This document shows, piece by piece, positions 16,190-23,513 of a DNA stretch of 64,000 bases. The notes beneath the pieces are model-generated. The model did no database searches. It worked only from the letters and a program-made list of their open reading frames with translations, and was not told the origin of the DNA. Numbering within the stretch: the stretch's first letter is position 1; each line of letters starts with the position of its first letter. Position numbers and translations under genes: made by a program. The DNA comes from Lachnospiraceae bacterium (GTDB lineage: Bacteria > Bacillota > Clostridia > Lachnospirales > Lachnospiraceae). The stretch is from the NCBI GenBank assembly GCA_017511045.1, contig JAFWLM010000101.1:1-64000 (forward strand). The letters run 5' to 3'.

Positions 16190-18172
16190 TTAATCATCTG
16201 CTGTTTTTGTGATAATGTCGGCCAGATAATAGTCTCCGTCCCGAACCATGATCCAGGTCATATTTGTATCCCATGTTCTGACGGACTCTCCATCCCTCAT
16301 GATATCCTGCACAAAACTGATGTCACAGGAATAACAGTCGTCAGAATACTTCTTGATATTCGTTACACTTTCCCCACTCAGTTCAATTCCGTCATGTTCC
16401 TGCATCCAGGAAACATCGGCTGATGATGCGCTGACAAATGCAGGGGAATTGTCCAGCATAACTCTGCTTAATGCTTCTCTTCCGGCATCTCCGGAAAAAT
16501 ATCTTGCGTATGGATCAAAGAGTGATCGTACCCGTTCGGTCTGCTCCGCCACAAAAGCTTCATCAGCATCAAAGCCTGCGGTATATACCTCCCCGATCAG
16601 CTGGCAGGGAGTTACGTTTCCGCTTTCATCTGTCATGGAAACATCCGTGCCTGCAAAGATTCCTCTCACTGTATAGGTATCAACTGTCGGCATGTCATGC
16701 ACGATGCCTTCATCGATCAGTCTGGACAGAAGCTGGATTCTGCTGCCTGATTCGGTAATAAAGGAGCGGTCCACTGGCTGCTGATTGATCACCAGGGTAC
16801 AGGATGTCGGAATCTGTGCAACCAGTTCTGTCACTTTCAGTTGCTCGGATACAAGCTGCGTTTTCTGTTCGCTCCACTGTTCTTTCTTTGATCCGTTTTT
16901 GTCCCTGTCCAGATAAACCTTCAGCAGGTTTTCATCTCCCGAGCGGATCAGATAAACGTTTTCATCTGATGTGCTCTCTGCATTGACTTTCACATAGCGC
17001 AATTTGTTTTCTTCGTTTTTGTCTTTTAAATACCGGGCAACCGTCTCTTCAGCAGCAAAGAGGGATGGATCTTTAAGATCGACCTCATCCGCTGTCACCA
17101 GATGCAATGCTTCCAGTTCTCCGTTTTGAATATCCTCAACGATCTCATTCATGTAGTGTTCCGGGAGTCCGGACTCGTAACGGTTCAGGAAAGTCCACAA
17201 AAGGACCATTGCTGCTATGAGGATAAGAACGAACGCACCCCAGGCAATAAAAAAACCTTTCTTGAAAGATCTGGTAAAGACCTTTTTTTCTTTTTTTGTT
17301 TTCCGCTTTTTTGCAGCGCTTTTCTTTACCGCTGGAGACTCTTCATATTCTTCGTCGAAATCTGCTTCATACTCTTCGTCCGGCTCTGCAGGCTGTACTC
17401 TCTGCCTGCTTTCTTCTAAAGCCTCAAGACGGCGTCTTTCTTCCCGCCTCCTTCTGGTTTCCTCATGTATTCGCCGCTGTCTTTCAACATCTTCGGCTCT
17501 GCGCCTTTCGAGCGCCTCTTCTCTTTGTCTTTCAAGTTCTTCTGCTCTTTGCCTTTTCAGCGCTTCTTCTCTGCGTCTTGCAAGCTCAGCCTCATACTGC
17601 TCTTCCAGACCCCTTTCCTTCCGGATCTGGCGCAGGATGTCCTGAAGGTCGTCTTCAGACATTTTGCGTGGCTTATTTGCCTGCTCTTCCGAAGAACTGC
17701 GTCGTCTGCGGAACTGCATCTGCTCCGGACTTTTCTCTTCCCTGAGTGCCTTTGCTTCTAAGACTCTTCGTCTTTGAGCACGCGCCTCCAAAACTTTGGC
17801 CTGCTCTTCTTCTATCCGGGCTTTTTCTCTCGCTTCTCTTTGAGCTTCTTCTCTGCGTTTTTCAAGCGCAGCTCTTCTCAGCTCTTTTTCCTTTTCCTCT
17901 TCTTCTTTAACGCGGCGTTCCTGCTCCAATCGGATACGTTCTGCAGAACGCTGCTTCAGCTCTGCCATCGGATCTTCATCCGAAGGCCTTCTCCGCTTCA
18001 CCGGGTTCGGCCGTGTCGAATACAGCCCTTCCCCGATCGCCTCCTCGAGTTCTCTCCGTCTGTTGACCTGAGTGTCCTCAAGATGGTCTGCTTCTAAAGC
18101 CTCTGCTCTCCAGGAAGCAGCGGAGTCTGTTATCTGATTGACATTTTGTCCATGCGGTCGTCTCTGTGCCAT
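16190..18172 (-). CDS. Large charged coiled-coil single-pass membrane protein, function unknown
   Basis: 660 residues. Residues 1-300 are extremely rich in Glu and Arg, and about 70-260 are predicted by eye to be a long alpha-helical coiled coil built of near-repeats such as RREEALKRQRAEELERQ. An acidic patch (263-279) and a Lys-rich patch (283-305) precede one membrane helix (about 307-329). The outer 330 residues contain two folded-looking parts; the C-terminal end (DYYLADIITKTADD) recalls NTF2-like extracellular domains, but I do not assign it. I recognise no named family. It lies in one operon with glycan enzymes, 6 nt after the phosphodiester glycosidase and 11 nt before CapA, so a scaffold or localisation role in envelope assembly is a reasonable guess. 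Confidence 0.75.
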   Translation of the reverse strand: MAQRRPHGQNVNQITDSAASWRAEALEADHLEDTQVNRRRELEEAIGEGLYSTRPNPVKRRRPSDEDPMAELKQRSAERIRLEQERRVKEEEEKEKELRRAALEKRREEAQREAREKARIEEEQAKVLEARAQRRRVLEAKALREEKSPEQMQFRRRRSSSEEQANKPRKMSEDDLQDILRQIRKERGLEEQYEAELARRREEALKRQRAEELERQREEALERRRAEDVERQRRIHEETRRRREERRRLEALEESRQRVQPAEPDEEYEADFDEEYEESPAVKKSAAKKRKTKKEKKVFTRSFKKGFFIAWGAFVLILIAAMVLLWTFLNRYESGLPEHYMNEIVEDIQNGELEALHLVTADEVDLKDPSLFAAEETVARYLKDKNEENKLRYVKVNAESTSDENVYLIRSGDENLLKVYLDRDKNGSKKEQWSEQKTQLVSEQLKVTELVAQIPTSCTLVINQQPVDRSFITESGSRIQLLSRLIDEGIVHDMPTVDTYTVRGIFAGTDVSMTDESGNVTPCQLIGEVYTAGFDADEAFVAEQTERVRSLFDPYARYFSGDAGREALSRVMLDNSPAFVSASSADVSWMQEHDGIELSGESVTNIKKYSDDCYSCDISFVQDIMRDGESVRTWDTNMTWIMVRDGDYYLADIITKTADD

Positions 18173-18178
18173 GCGCTC

Positions 18179-19156
18179 TTACCTCACGAGAAAAGCGTTT
18201 GGCACGATCCTCGGCCCGCTTAAAGCATACGGTGTATTTAAAAATTCACCCTGGTAAACCATCTGCGTCGAAGATCCCCCGTCTAAAGAAGCAGCATTCA
18301 CTGCTCCGTAGTCGCTCATGATTTTTATCATATCGGAAAACGTGGCGCCGATAGAGTTTGCCTGTCTTCCGTCCACAGTTACAAAAATGATCGTTCCGTC
18401 CGCCGCCTGTCCAATGGCTGTACGGGGATTTAAGCCTCCGCCGGCGCCGGAGACTTCCTGTTCATTCCCGTTTACGATTAAAACCGGCGCATAGGAAGTC
18501 TGGACACAGACACAGTCTCTGAATCCCATATCAATCGCTTCCTGTCCGGTAAAGTTTCCGAGAACCATTTTATTTTCGGCAGTAAATCCGATTGCGGGAT
18601 GGGACGTATTCTTATCTCCGTATACGAATTCTCCTTCCGAGATAACAAAGCCGTCCGGAGTTCCGCCGTTTCCTTTTCCGTTTGGATCATAGAAGCCTCC
18701 GCCATTGATCCCGGCGACTGCTCCATAACGTTCTGCGATATGATCGACCGTATCCCCTGCACTTCCGTCATAAGGTCCTTTGTTACCGATAAATACACGG
18801 GACGGATCCTTGATCAGCATGACATCTCCGATGTATGTTGAACCGGAGATCTCAAAGATCTCGATATCAGCATTCTCCGAAGATACTCCTCCCGTTATAT
18901 CAACAAGAGAGGTATCTGTCGCTTCGCTGATCTCTTTCACAGTATTACTGTCTACGATCTCCTGTATACGTTCTTTGGAAAAATACAGATTCGGGATCCA
19001 GTAAAGAGCACTGGTCTCCCGAAGTGACATCGTCATGATCTCCGCAGCTTTTGTGGATGGCCCCTTCATAACGATCGTGAGGGCTCCGATAACTGCTGCA
19101 ATAAAGGTCAGCAGAAAGATACCGATGATGAATAAGATTCTCAGAAAGTGTTTCAT
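18179..19156 (-). CDS. Phosphodiester glycosidase family protein (NAGPA/DUF2233)
   Basis: 325 residues with one N-terminal membrane helix (about 5-29), so anchored and extracytoplasmic. Family motifs are AGINGGGFYDPNGKGNGGTPDGFV, split here as AGINGGGFYD and GTPDGF, then GLNPRTAIGQ and NAASLDGGSSTQMVY near the C-terminus. The fold is that of mammalian N-acetylglucosamine-1-phosphodiester alpha-N-acetylglucosaminidase. Bacterial relatives are thought to act on phosphodiester-linked sugars, possibly wall glycopolymers. It abuts the GT2-GtrA gene with no gap. Natural substrate unknown. Confidence 0.88.
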   Translation of the reverse strand: MKHFLRILFIIGIFLLTFIAAVIGALTIVMKGPSTKAAEIMTMSLRETSALYWIPNLYFSKERIQEIVDSNTVKEISEATDTSLVDITGGVSSENADIEIFEISGSTYIGDVMLIKDPSRVFIGNKGPYDGSAGDTVDHIAERYGAVAGINGGGFYDPNGKGNGGTPDGFVISEGEFVYGDKNTSHPAIGFTAENKMVLGNFTGQEAIDMGFRDCVCVQTSYAPVLIVNGNEQEVSGAGGGLNPRTAIGQAADGTIIFVTVDGRQANSIGATFSDMIKIMSDYGAVNAASLDGGSSTQMVYQGEFLNTPYALSGPRIVPNAFLVR

Positions 19157-20299
19157 TTATTTTTTGTCCTTAAAAACCCATTTTCTCTGAATGCCGTAAC
19201 TGAAAACAAATAAACACATATCAACGACACATTTGATCAGTACATTCAAAAAGCCCGTAACGTGAATCAGTCCATTGGCCAGAAGGTCCACCAAAAGGAA
19301 AGAAAGAATCATTTGGCAGACTGCCAATGCAAAGTATTTCGAAGCAGTCTTTCTGACATTTGCAACATCCTTAAAGACCACCTTCCGGTTGATAATAAAA
19401 TTAACGATCGAAGAGATGACTCTCGACGTAAGGGTTGCGATCAAAACTGCCGCAATGTTCAGGTTCCAGGTATGCTGGATCAGTGCTGCAGCAAGAGACA
19501 TCGACTCAGCGATCGAATCTTTTAAGTGCCATACTGCTCCGCAGATCGCCATCGTGATCCAATAGACACCGATGTCCACGACCCAGGAGGAAATGGAACT
19601 TAAGATAAACTTGAAGAAGTATTTTAATACGACCTTGTAGATCTTAAAAGAATCCTTCAACGGATTAAAATGGGAGGATTCATTATCGTCAATGTAGATC
19701 GTCTCGATCGGAACCTCGAGATACGGGATCTTCCGGTTTACGATCTCAATCAGCATCTGTGTTTCATACTCGTAGCGGTCGCCTTTCAACTGCGAAAAGT
19801 TTTCGAAACAACTCGAAGGGATCACACGAAGGCCGGTCTGGGTATCTTTCAGCTTGATGCCGCAGGCAAATCGGTATACATAGCTAGAGATCTTATTTCC
19901 AAATCGGCTTCTCGGCGGAATATTGGCACTGTCAAAATCTCTGCCGCCGATGATCACAAAACCCGGGTGTGTTTCATAAGCATCAAGGCAATCCTGCATG
20001 GACTCGGTCGTATGCTGACCGTCTCCATCACAGGTGATCCCCACATCGATATCCGGCCGCTGTTCCAAAAGATATCGGAAGGCCGTTTTCAGCCCCGCGC
20101 CTTTTCCTTTGTTGACTTCATGTGTCAGTATTGTAACCTCCGGATGTTCTGCCGCTTCATCAAAGAAATGCACATACTCCGGAGCGCTTCCGTCATTTAC
20201 AACTACAATATTCTGATATCCGGACGAAACTAATTTGTTTACAAAGGCTGTAAACTTTTCGTCCGGATTAAGTACGGGTAAAATAACCGCTACATTCAT
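19157..20299 (-). CDS. Bifunctional glycosyltransferase family 2 / GtrA family protein
   Basis: 380 residues. The N-terminal GT2 domain (about 1-225) has VAVILPVLNPDEKF, VVNDGS, TCDGDGQH and a DTQTGLRV segment like dolichol-phosphate mannose synthases. The C-terminal third has four hydrophobic segments of the GtrA type. Such fusions make polyprenyl-phosphate sugars and are thought to help move them across the membrane for extracytoplasmic glycan decoration. The start overlaps the PIG-L stop by 4 nt (ATGA type). Donor sugar unknown. Confidence 0.88.
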   Translation of the reverse strand: MNVAVILPVLNPDEKFTAFVNKLVSSGYQNIVVVNDGSAPEYVHFFDEAAEHPEVTILTHEVNKGKGAGLKTAFRYLLEQRPDIDVGITCDGDGQHTTESMQDCLDAYETHPGFVIIGGRDFDSANIPPRSRFGNKISSYVYRFACGIKLKDTQTGLRVIPSSCFENFSQLKGDRYEYETQMLIEIVNRKIPYLEVPIETIYIDDNESSHFNPLKDSFKIYKVVLKYFFKFILSSISSWVVDIGVYWITMAICGAVWHLKDSIAESMSLAAALIQHTWNLNIAAVLIATLTSRVISSIVNFIINRKVVFKDVANVRKTASKYFALAVCQMILSFLLVDLLANGLIHVTGFLNVLIKCVVDMCLFVFSYGIQRKWVFKDKK

Positions 20300-21915
20300 C
20301 TTGGTTTTCTGCTCCTGTTAACTCTGTTGCCGGGGGCTTCTGTCCGCCTCGCAGAAGAGCTTGTCTGCGGCCTTCTGTTCTGACTCTGCTGAGCCGGTCG
20401 TGCAGTTCTCCTTGGAGGATTTGAATGTGGCTGTCTTTGTCTGTCTTCTGCACCCTTTTCAGCAGTCCCCCGGTTTTGAGGCCTGCTTCCGGATGTTTGT
20501 CTTCGCTGTGCCTGCGCTCTTCTCTGACGTGCGCGGCGCGCCATCTCCGCTCTTCTCTTTTTCTGCCGTGCCCTCGCCACAAAGTAGAATACAACGAGTG
20601 CGGCAATGATCACTGCTATGATGATCAGGATCACAATCAGTGCTTTGCTGCTCTTTTTATCTGTTTCTTTATCCTTTGCGGGAATCTCTGTCGTTTCCTC
20701 TTCACGGATCGACTCCTGCTCTGCTTTTGCCTCCTGCTGCGCATAGGTTATGATATTATCCAGCACATCGTTTCCGCTGGTATCAGCACCGACCGTACTC
20801 CTGTAAAGTCCGTACTTTGCACAGCTGTATTTATAATCATTCGGATTACCGGCGTCATCATATCCGTCATCCACGTAAAACCACATCCACTGCTGGGAGC
20901 CATGCTTCAAATATGCATCCTTCGCAACTTCAAGCGCACTCTTTCCCCCAAAATCGGCAAGCGGTGCCCTGGTATCCATTTCAATCGGGTTCTCCTCCCA
21001 GAGATGCAGATAAGTCTTCGGCACATCCCAGGTTCCGTAGGTATTGGCTGACTCACTATACTGGCTTGCATCATTTGTGATCTCAACTGCTTCTCTAACA
21101 AGCTTAGAAACATACTGATGTCCGCCGTGTCCATACTCACCGTTAACATCATGCGTAACGACGACCTGCGGCTGAAACTTCCGGATCGTATCAACAATAT
21201 AGCCAAGGCACTCATCATGCTCAAACTGCCCTTCGGCCTCCTCCAATGATTCGGAATAGTTGTCATAAAACTTTCCGAGCTGCGGATAATGATCAACGCC
21301 CATCGTCCAGATGCCGTCAAGAAGTTCGTGATTTCTATATGACTCCGTCAGGAAAAAATCAGTGAAGTACGCGACCTGGACCCTGGCCCTGTCCCCGTTA
21401 GTATAGATCGGGATCATGCCGCCGAAGAATAAAACCTCGTCGTCGGAGTGGGTGGAGATAAAAAGGATATCCGGTCTCTCCCAGGATGGCTGCCACTTCT
21501 CTACAAAGGAAGGCAGTTCACCTGCAGAAAAGGCATATACATCCGCGATCGTTGCCCCGCCGGTCGGGATCGTAATCGTTGCGGAATTAGATGTTCCGGA
21601 AAGCTGGACGAACTCATGAAGGAATCCATATTGTCCGCAGGAGACCTCGCTGCTTCCATCCTTCATCTTCCATGCAGACGGGATAGAGTCCCATTTAATG
21701 TACACGGAATCGATCGGCTCGGACGCATTCAGAGTGATCGTCGTTCCCGCGTCAAAATGTTCCGTGTTCCTATAGTCATCATCTAAAAGAGCTGAACCAT
21801 TACTGCCGTCTGAAGACTCGACTGTGACATCCAGCTGTGCCGCCTGTGCCTTAAAAGCAAAGAAGCCAAGACCCGAGATAAATATAATTGCCAATGCGAA
21901 TAAGAATTTTTTCAT
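20296..21915 (-). CDS. Membrane-anchored PIG-L family deacetylase with basic C-terminal tail
   Basis: 539 residues. A signal/anchor helix (about 3-21, ending FKAQA) precedes a beta-rich domain (about 27-135). The PIG-L domain follows, with metal motif HSDDE at 156-160 and GHGGH at 262-266, the two zinc-binding clusters of N-acetylglucosaminyl deacetylases. A second membrane helix (about 424-446) is followed by a 90-residue Arg/Gln/Ser-rich tail. With the signal peptide the catalytic part should be outside and the basic tail inside. Most PIG-L enzymes are cytoplasmic, so this layout is unusual. It overlaps both neighbours by 4 nt. A likely job is deacetylation of an exported amino sugar (inference). 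Confidence 0.85.
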   Translation of the reverse strand: MKKFLFALAIIFISGLGFFAFKAQAAQLDVTVESSDGSNGSALLDDDYRNTEHFDAGTTITLNASEPIDSVYIKWDSIPSAWKMKDGSSEVSCGQYGFLHEFVQLSGTSNSATITIPTGGATIADVYAFSAGELPSFVEKWQPSWERPDILFISTHSDDEVLFFGGMIPIYTNGDRARVQVAYFTDFFLTESYRNHELLDGIWTMGVDHYPQLGKFYDNYSESLEEAEGQFEHDECLGYIVDTIRKFQPQVVVTHDVNGEYGHGGHQYVSKLVREAVEITNDASQYSESANTYGTWDVPKTYLHLWEENPIEMDTRAPLADFGGKSALEVAKDAYLKHGSQQWMWFYVDDGYDDAGNPNDYKYSCAKYGLYRSTVGADTSGNDVLDNIITYAQQEAKAEQESIREEETTEIPAKDKETDKKSSKALIVILIIIAVIIAALVVFYFVARARQKKRRAEMARRARQRRAQAQRRQTSGSRPQNRGTAEKGAEDRQRQPHSNPPRRTARPAQQSQNRRPQTSSSARRTEAPGNRVNRSRKPR

Positions 21916-22514
21916 TTCACATAATTCCTGTAATCTGATTCTGTGTTGATATTACAAAACGCCGCTTTCAGTTCTTCCTCTGTCTTTCCCGTTATCTGCT
22001 CTTGAAGTTCCGTGAAAGAATAATATTTTACGTCTTCAGAAAGGGCGGCATACATCCGATAGTCTTCGTTTTCCAGTCTTCTTTTCAGCGTCTTAAGCAT
22101 TTGACTGCCGTAGGCTCCGATCAAAGGTTCTGCATGTCCCCCCTCTGTAAGGACACAGGCAGAATCAGTGCAATGCCCATAAAAGAAAGCCAGCACATCC
22201 ATATCCGCAAACGGAACGTCCACCGGAATGACCGCGAACTTTGAAGCACCGGTCTGTTCATAAACAGATACCAGTCCGCCCATTGGTCCTTTCTCCGCAT
22301 ATTGGTCAGGCACGACTTCCGCATCGGGAAGAAGATTTTGGATCTCTACTGCATGCTCTGCGCTTCCTGCAGATATAATGATTCGTTCAAAAATACCGCT
22401 GGCATTGTGATATAAGTGCTCCAGAAAAGTTTCATTATCATGAAGATGGAGAAAGATTTTGTCTTTCCCCATTCGGGTGCTCTTTCCACCAGCCAATATC
22501 ACAAGTGTTTTCAT
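21912..22514 (-). CDS. MobA-like NTP transferase
   Basis: 200 residues. The nucleotidyltransferase signature LAGGKSTRMGKDK at the N-terminus is followed by VPDQYAEKGPMGGL and IPVDVPF, which match molybdenum cofactor guanylyltransferase (MobA) more than sugar nucleotidyltransferases. No other molybdenum cofactor gene lies in the window, and the gene leads an envelope glycan operon, so the substrate may be different. The start codon lies only 7 nt after a TGCTATAAT extended -10 box and no Shine-Dalgarno site exists, so the mRNA is probably leaderless. The stop overlaps the PIG-L start by 4 nt. Confidence 0.8.
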   Translation of the reverse strand: MKTLVILAGGKSTRMGKDKIFLHLHDNETFLEHLYHNASGIFERIIISAGSAEHAVEIQNLLPDAEVVPDQYAEKGPMGGLVSVYEQTGASKFAVIPVDVPFADMDVLAFFYGHCTDSACVLTEGGHAEPLIGAYGSQMLKTLKRRLENEDYRMYAALSEDVKYYSFTELQEQITGKTEEELKAAFCNINTESDYRNYVK

Positions 22515-22521
22515 GGGCGAA

Positions 22522-22530
22522 ATTATAGCA
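22522..22530 (-). promoter_or_regulatory. Extended -10 promoter at the MobA-like gene
   Basis: TGCTATAAT on the minus strand (22530-22522), with only seven bases between the -10 box and ATG 22514. The -35 region is weak (TTTATT). It predicts a transcript starting at or next to the ATG. Confidence 0.6.
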
Positions 22531-22618
22531 TAATCTACTATAAAAATAAAGAAGAGGAATGATATCCGGAAGACACAAAAAGTTCAGAAAAAGCACTCGC
22601 TAACTAATTTGAATTCGC

Positions 22619-22647
22619 TTGAGATTTCACATACTGCAAAGTATAAT
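22619..22647 (+). promoter_or_regulatory. Promoter of the rubrerythrin-rubredoxin operon
   Basis: TTGAGA (22619-22624), exact 17-nt spacer, consensus TATAAT (22642-22647). The predicted start is near 22654, inside the palindrome that follows. Leader about 48 nt with AAGGAGG at 22686-22692. Confidence 0.85.
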
Positions 22648-22662
22648 GAATTCAGAATTCAT
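22646..22662. promoter_or_regulatory. Palindromic operator candidate at the rubrerythrin transcription start
   Basis: ATGAATTCAGAATTCAT is a perfect 8+1+8 palindrome overlapping the end of the -10 box and the start site. Its position would let a bound repressor block transcription. Peroxide or redox regulators (PerR, Rex, Rsp-like) are candidates because the genes are peroxide defence genes; the sequence matches none of their consensus sites clearly. Confidence 0.5.
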
Positions 22663-22701
22663 ATTTCTATATGAAACATAATCTTAAGGAGGATTTTAAT
22701 T

Positions 22702-23241
22702 ATGAAGTGGATTTGTAAAGTATGTGGCTATGTTCATGAAGGAGATACTCCTCCGGAGCAGTGCCCGGTATGTAAAACAGGAAAAGAAAACTTCGAAAAA
22801 ATGGGCGGAGACAAGACTTGGGCAGCTGAGCACATCGTAGGTGTTGCAAAAGATGCTCCGGAAGACATCATCGCAGGTCTTCGTGACAACTTCAACGGAG
22901 AATGCTCTGAAGTAGGTATGTATCTTGCAATGGCAAGAGTTGCTCATAGAGAAGGATATCCGGAAATTGGTCTTTATTGGGAAAAAGCAGCTTATGAAGA
23001 GGCTGAGCATGCAGCTAAATTTGCTGAGCTCCTCGGTGAAGTGCTTACTGATTCCACAAAGAAGAACCTTGAAATGAGAGTTGATGCTGAAAACGGCGCA
23101 ACCCAGGGCAAATTTGATCTTGCTAAGAAAGCAAAAGAGCTTGGCTTAGATGCGATCCATGACACCGTTCATGAAATGGCACGCGATGAGGCTAGACACG
23201 GAAAAGCATTTGAAGGTCTTCTTCAGAGATATTTCCACTAA
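22702..23241 (+). CDS. Reverse rubrerythrin (rubredoxin domain N-terminal), NADH peroxidase type
   Basis: 179 residues. An N-terminal rubredoxin-like domain has CKVCGY (Cys5, Cys8) and CPVCK (Cys21, Cys24). A ferritin-like diiron domain follows with [17 protein letters not shown] and the second ExxH in [11 protein letters not shown]. This reversed domain order is that of clostridial revRbr proteins, which reduce hydrogen peroxide with electrons from NADH via rubredoxin oxidoreductase. It has a consensus promoter, AAGGAGG ribosome site, and a rubredoxin gene 21 nt downstream that could feed it electrons. Cytoplasmic. Confidence 0.93.
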   Translation: MKWICKVCGYVHEGDTPPEQCPVCKTGKENFEKMGGDKTWAAEHIVGVAKDAPEDIIAGLRDNFNGECSEVGMYLAMARVAHREGYPEIGLYWEKAAYEEAEHAAKFAELLGEVLTDSTKKNLEMRVDAENGATQGKFDLAKKAKELGLDAIHDTVHEMARDEARHGKAFEGLLQRYFH

Positions 23242-23261
23242 AAAGCAGGAGGAGAAGCATT

Positions 23262-23420
23262 ATGAAATACGAATGTGAGACCTGCGGCTATGTTTATGAT
23301 CCTGCAGTAGGCGATCCTGATAACGGCATCGCTCCGGGAACTGCTTGGGAAGACATCCCGGACGACTGGGTATGCCCGACCTGCGGTGTGGGAAAAGATT
23401 CATTTAAGCCGGCAGAATAA
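23262..23420 (+). CDS. Rubredoxin
   Basis: 52 residues, the standard rubredoxin length. It has both iron-binding knuckles: [18 protein letters not shown] at the N-terminus and [13 protein letters not shown] near the C-terminus, so a single Fe is held by four Cys. Small cytoplasmic electron carrier, most likely serving the rubrerythrin encoded just upstream. AGGAGG at 23247-23252 lies nine bases before the ATG. A terminator follows 24 nt after the stop. Confidence 0.97.
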   Translation: MKYECETCGYVYDPAVGDPDNGIAPGTAWEDIPDDWVCPTCGVGKDSFKPAE

Positions 23421-23443
23421 GTTCTGCAAATATGAAACATTAG

Positions 23444-23472
23444 AGAGGAAGGCAAATGCCTTCCTCTTTTTT
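23444..23472 (+). terminator. Intrinsic terminator after rubredoxin
   Basis: Perfect 10-bp stem AGAGGAAGGC / GCCTTCCTCT (23444-23453 with 23458-23467), AAAT loop, then a T run. Confidence 0.95.
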
Positions 23473-23496
23473 GTGTAGTCTTTCAAAAGCATCTCA

Positions 23497-23505
23497 TGTT
23501 ATAAT
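23497..23505 (+). promoter_or_regulatory. Extended -10 promoter directly before the LCP gene
   Basis: TGTTATAAT with the -10 box at 23500-23505, eight bases before the ATG at 23514. No convincing -35 and no Shine-Dalgarno site, so a leaderless transcript is predicted. Confidence 0.6.
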
Positions 23506-23513
23506 GTCAATCT

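Noticed and set aside
17217..17745. Long plus-strand open frames opposite the coiled-coil gene
   Set aside because: They are rich in Ser, Leu and Phe, as expected from the complement of Glu/Arg codon repeats, and lack ribosome sites.
20425..21080. Plus-strand open frames opposite the PIG-L gene
   Set aside because: Antisense to a well-supported gene with clear motifs; no RBS, no family resemblance, composition of a shadow frame.
21912..22514. Firm assignment as molybdenum cofactor guanylyltransferase mobA
   Set aside because: Motifs fit MobA, but no other cofactor gene is near and the gene leads a glycan operon, so only the fold is claimed.
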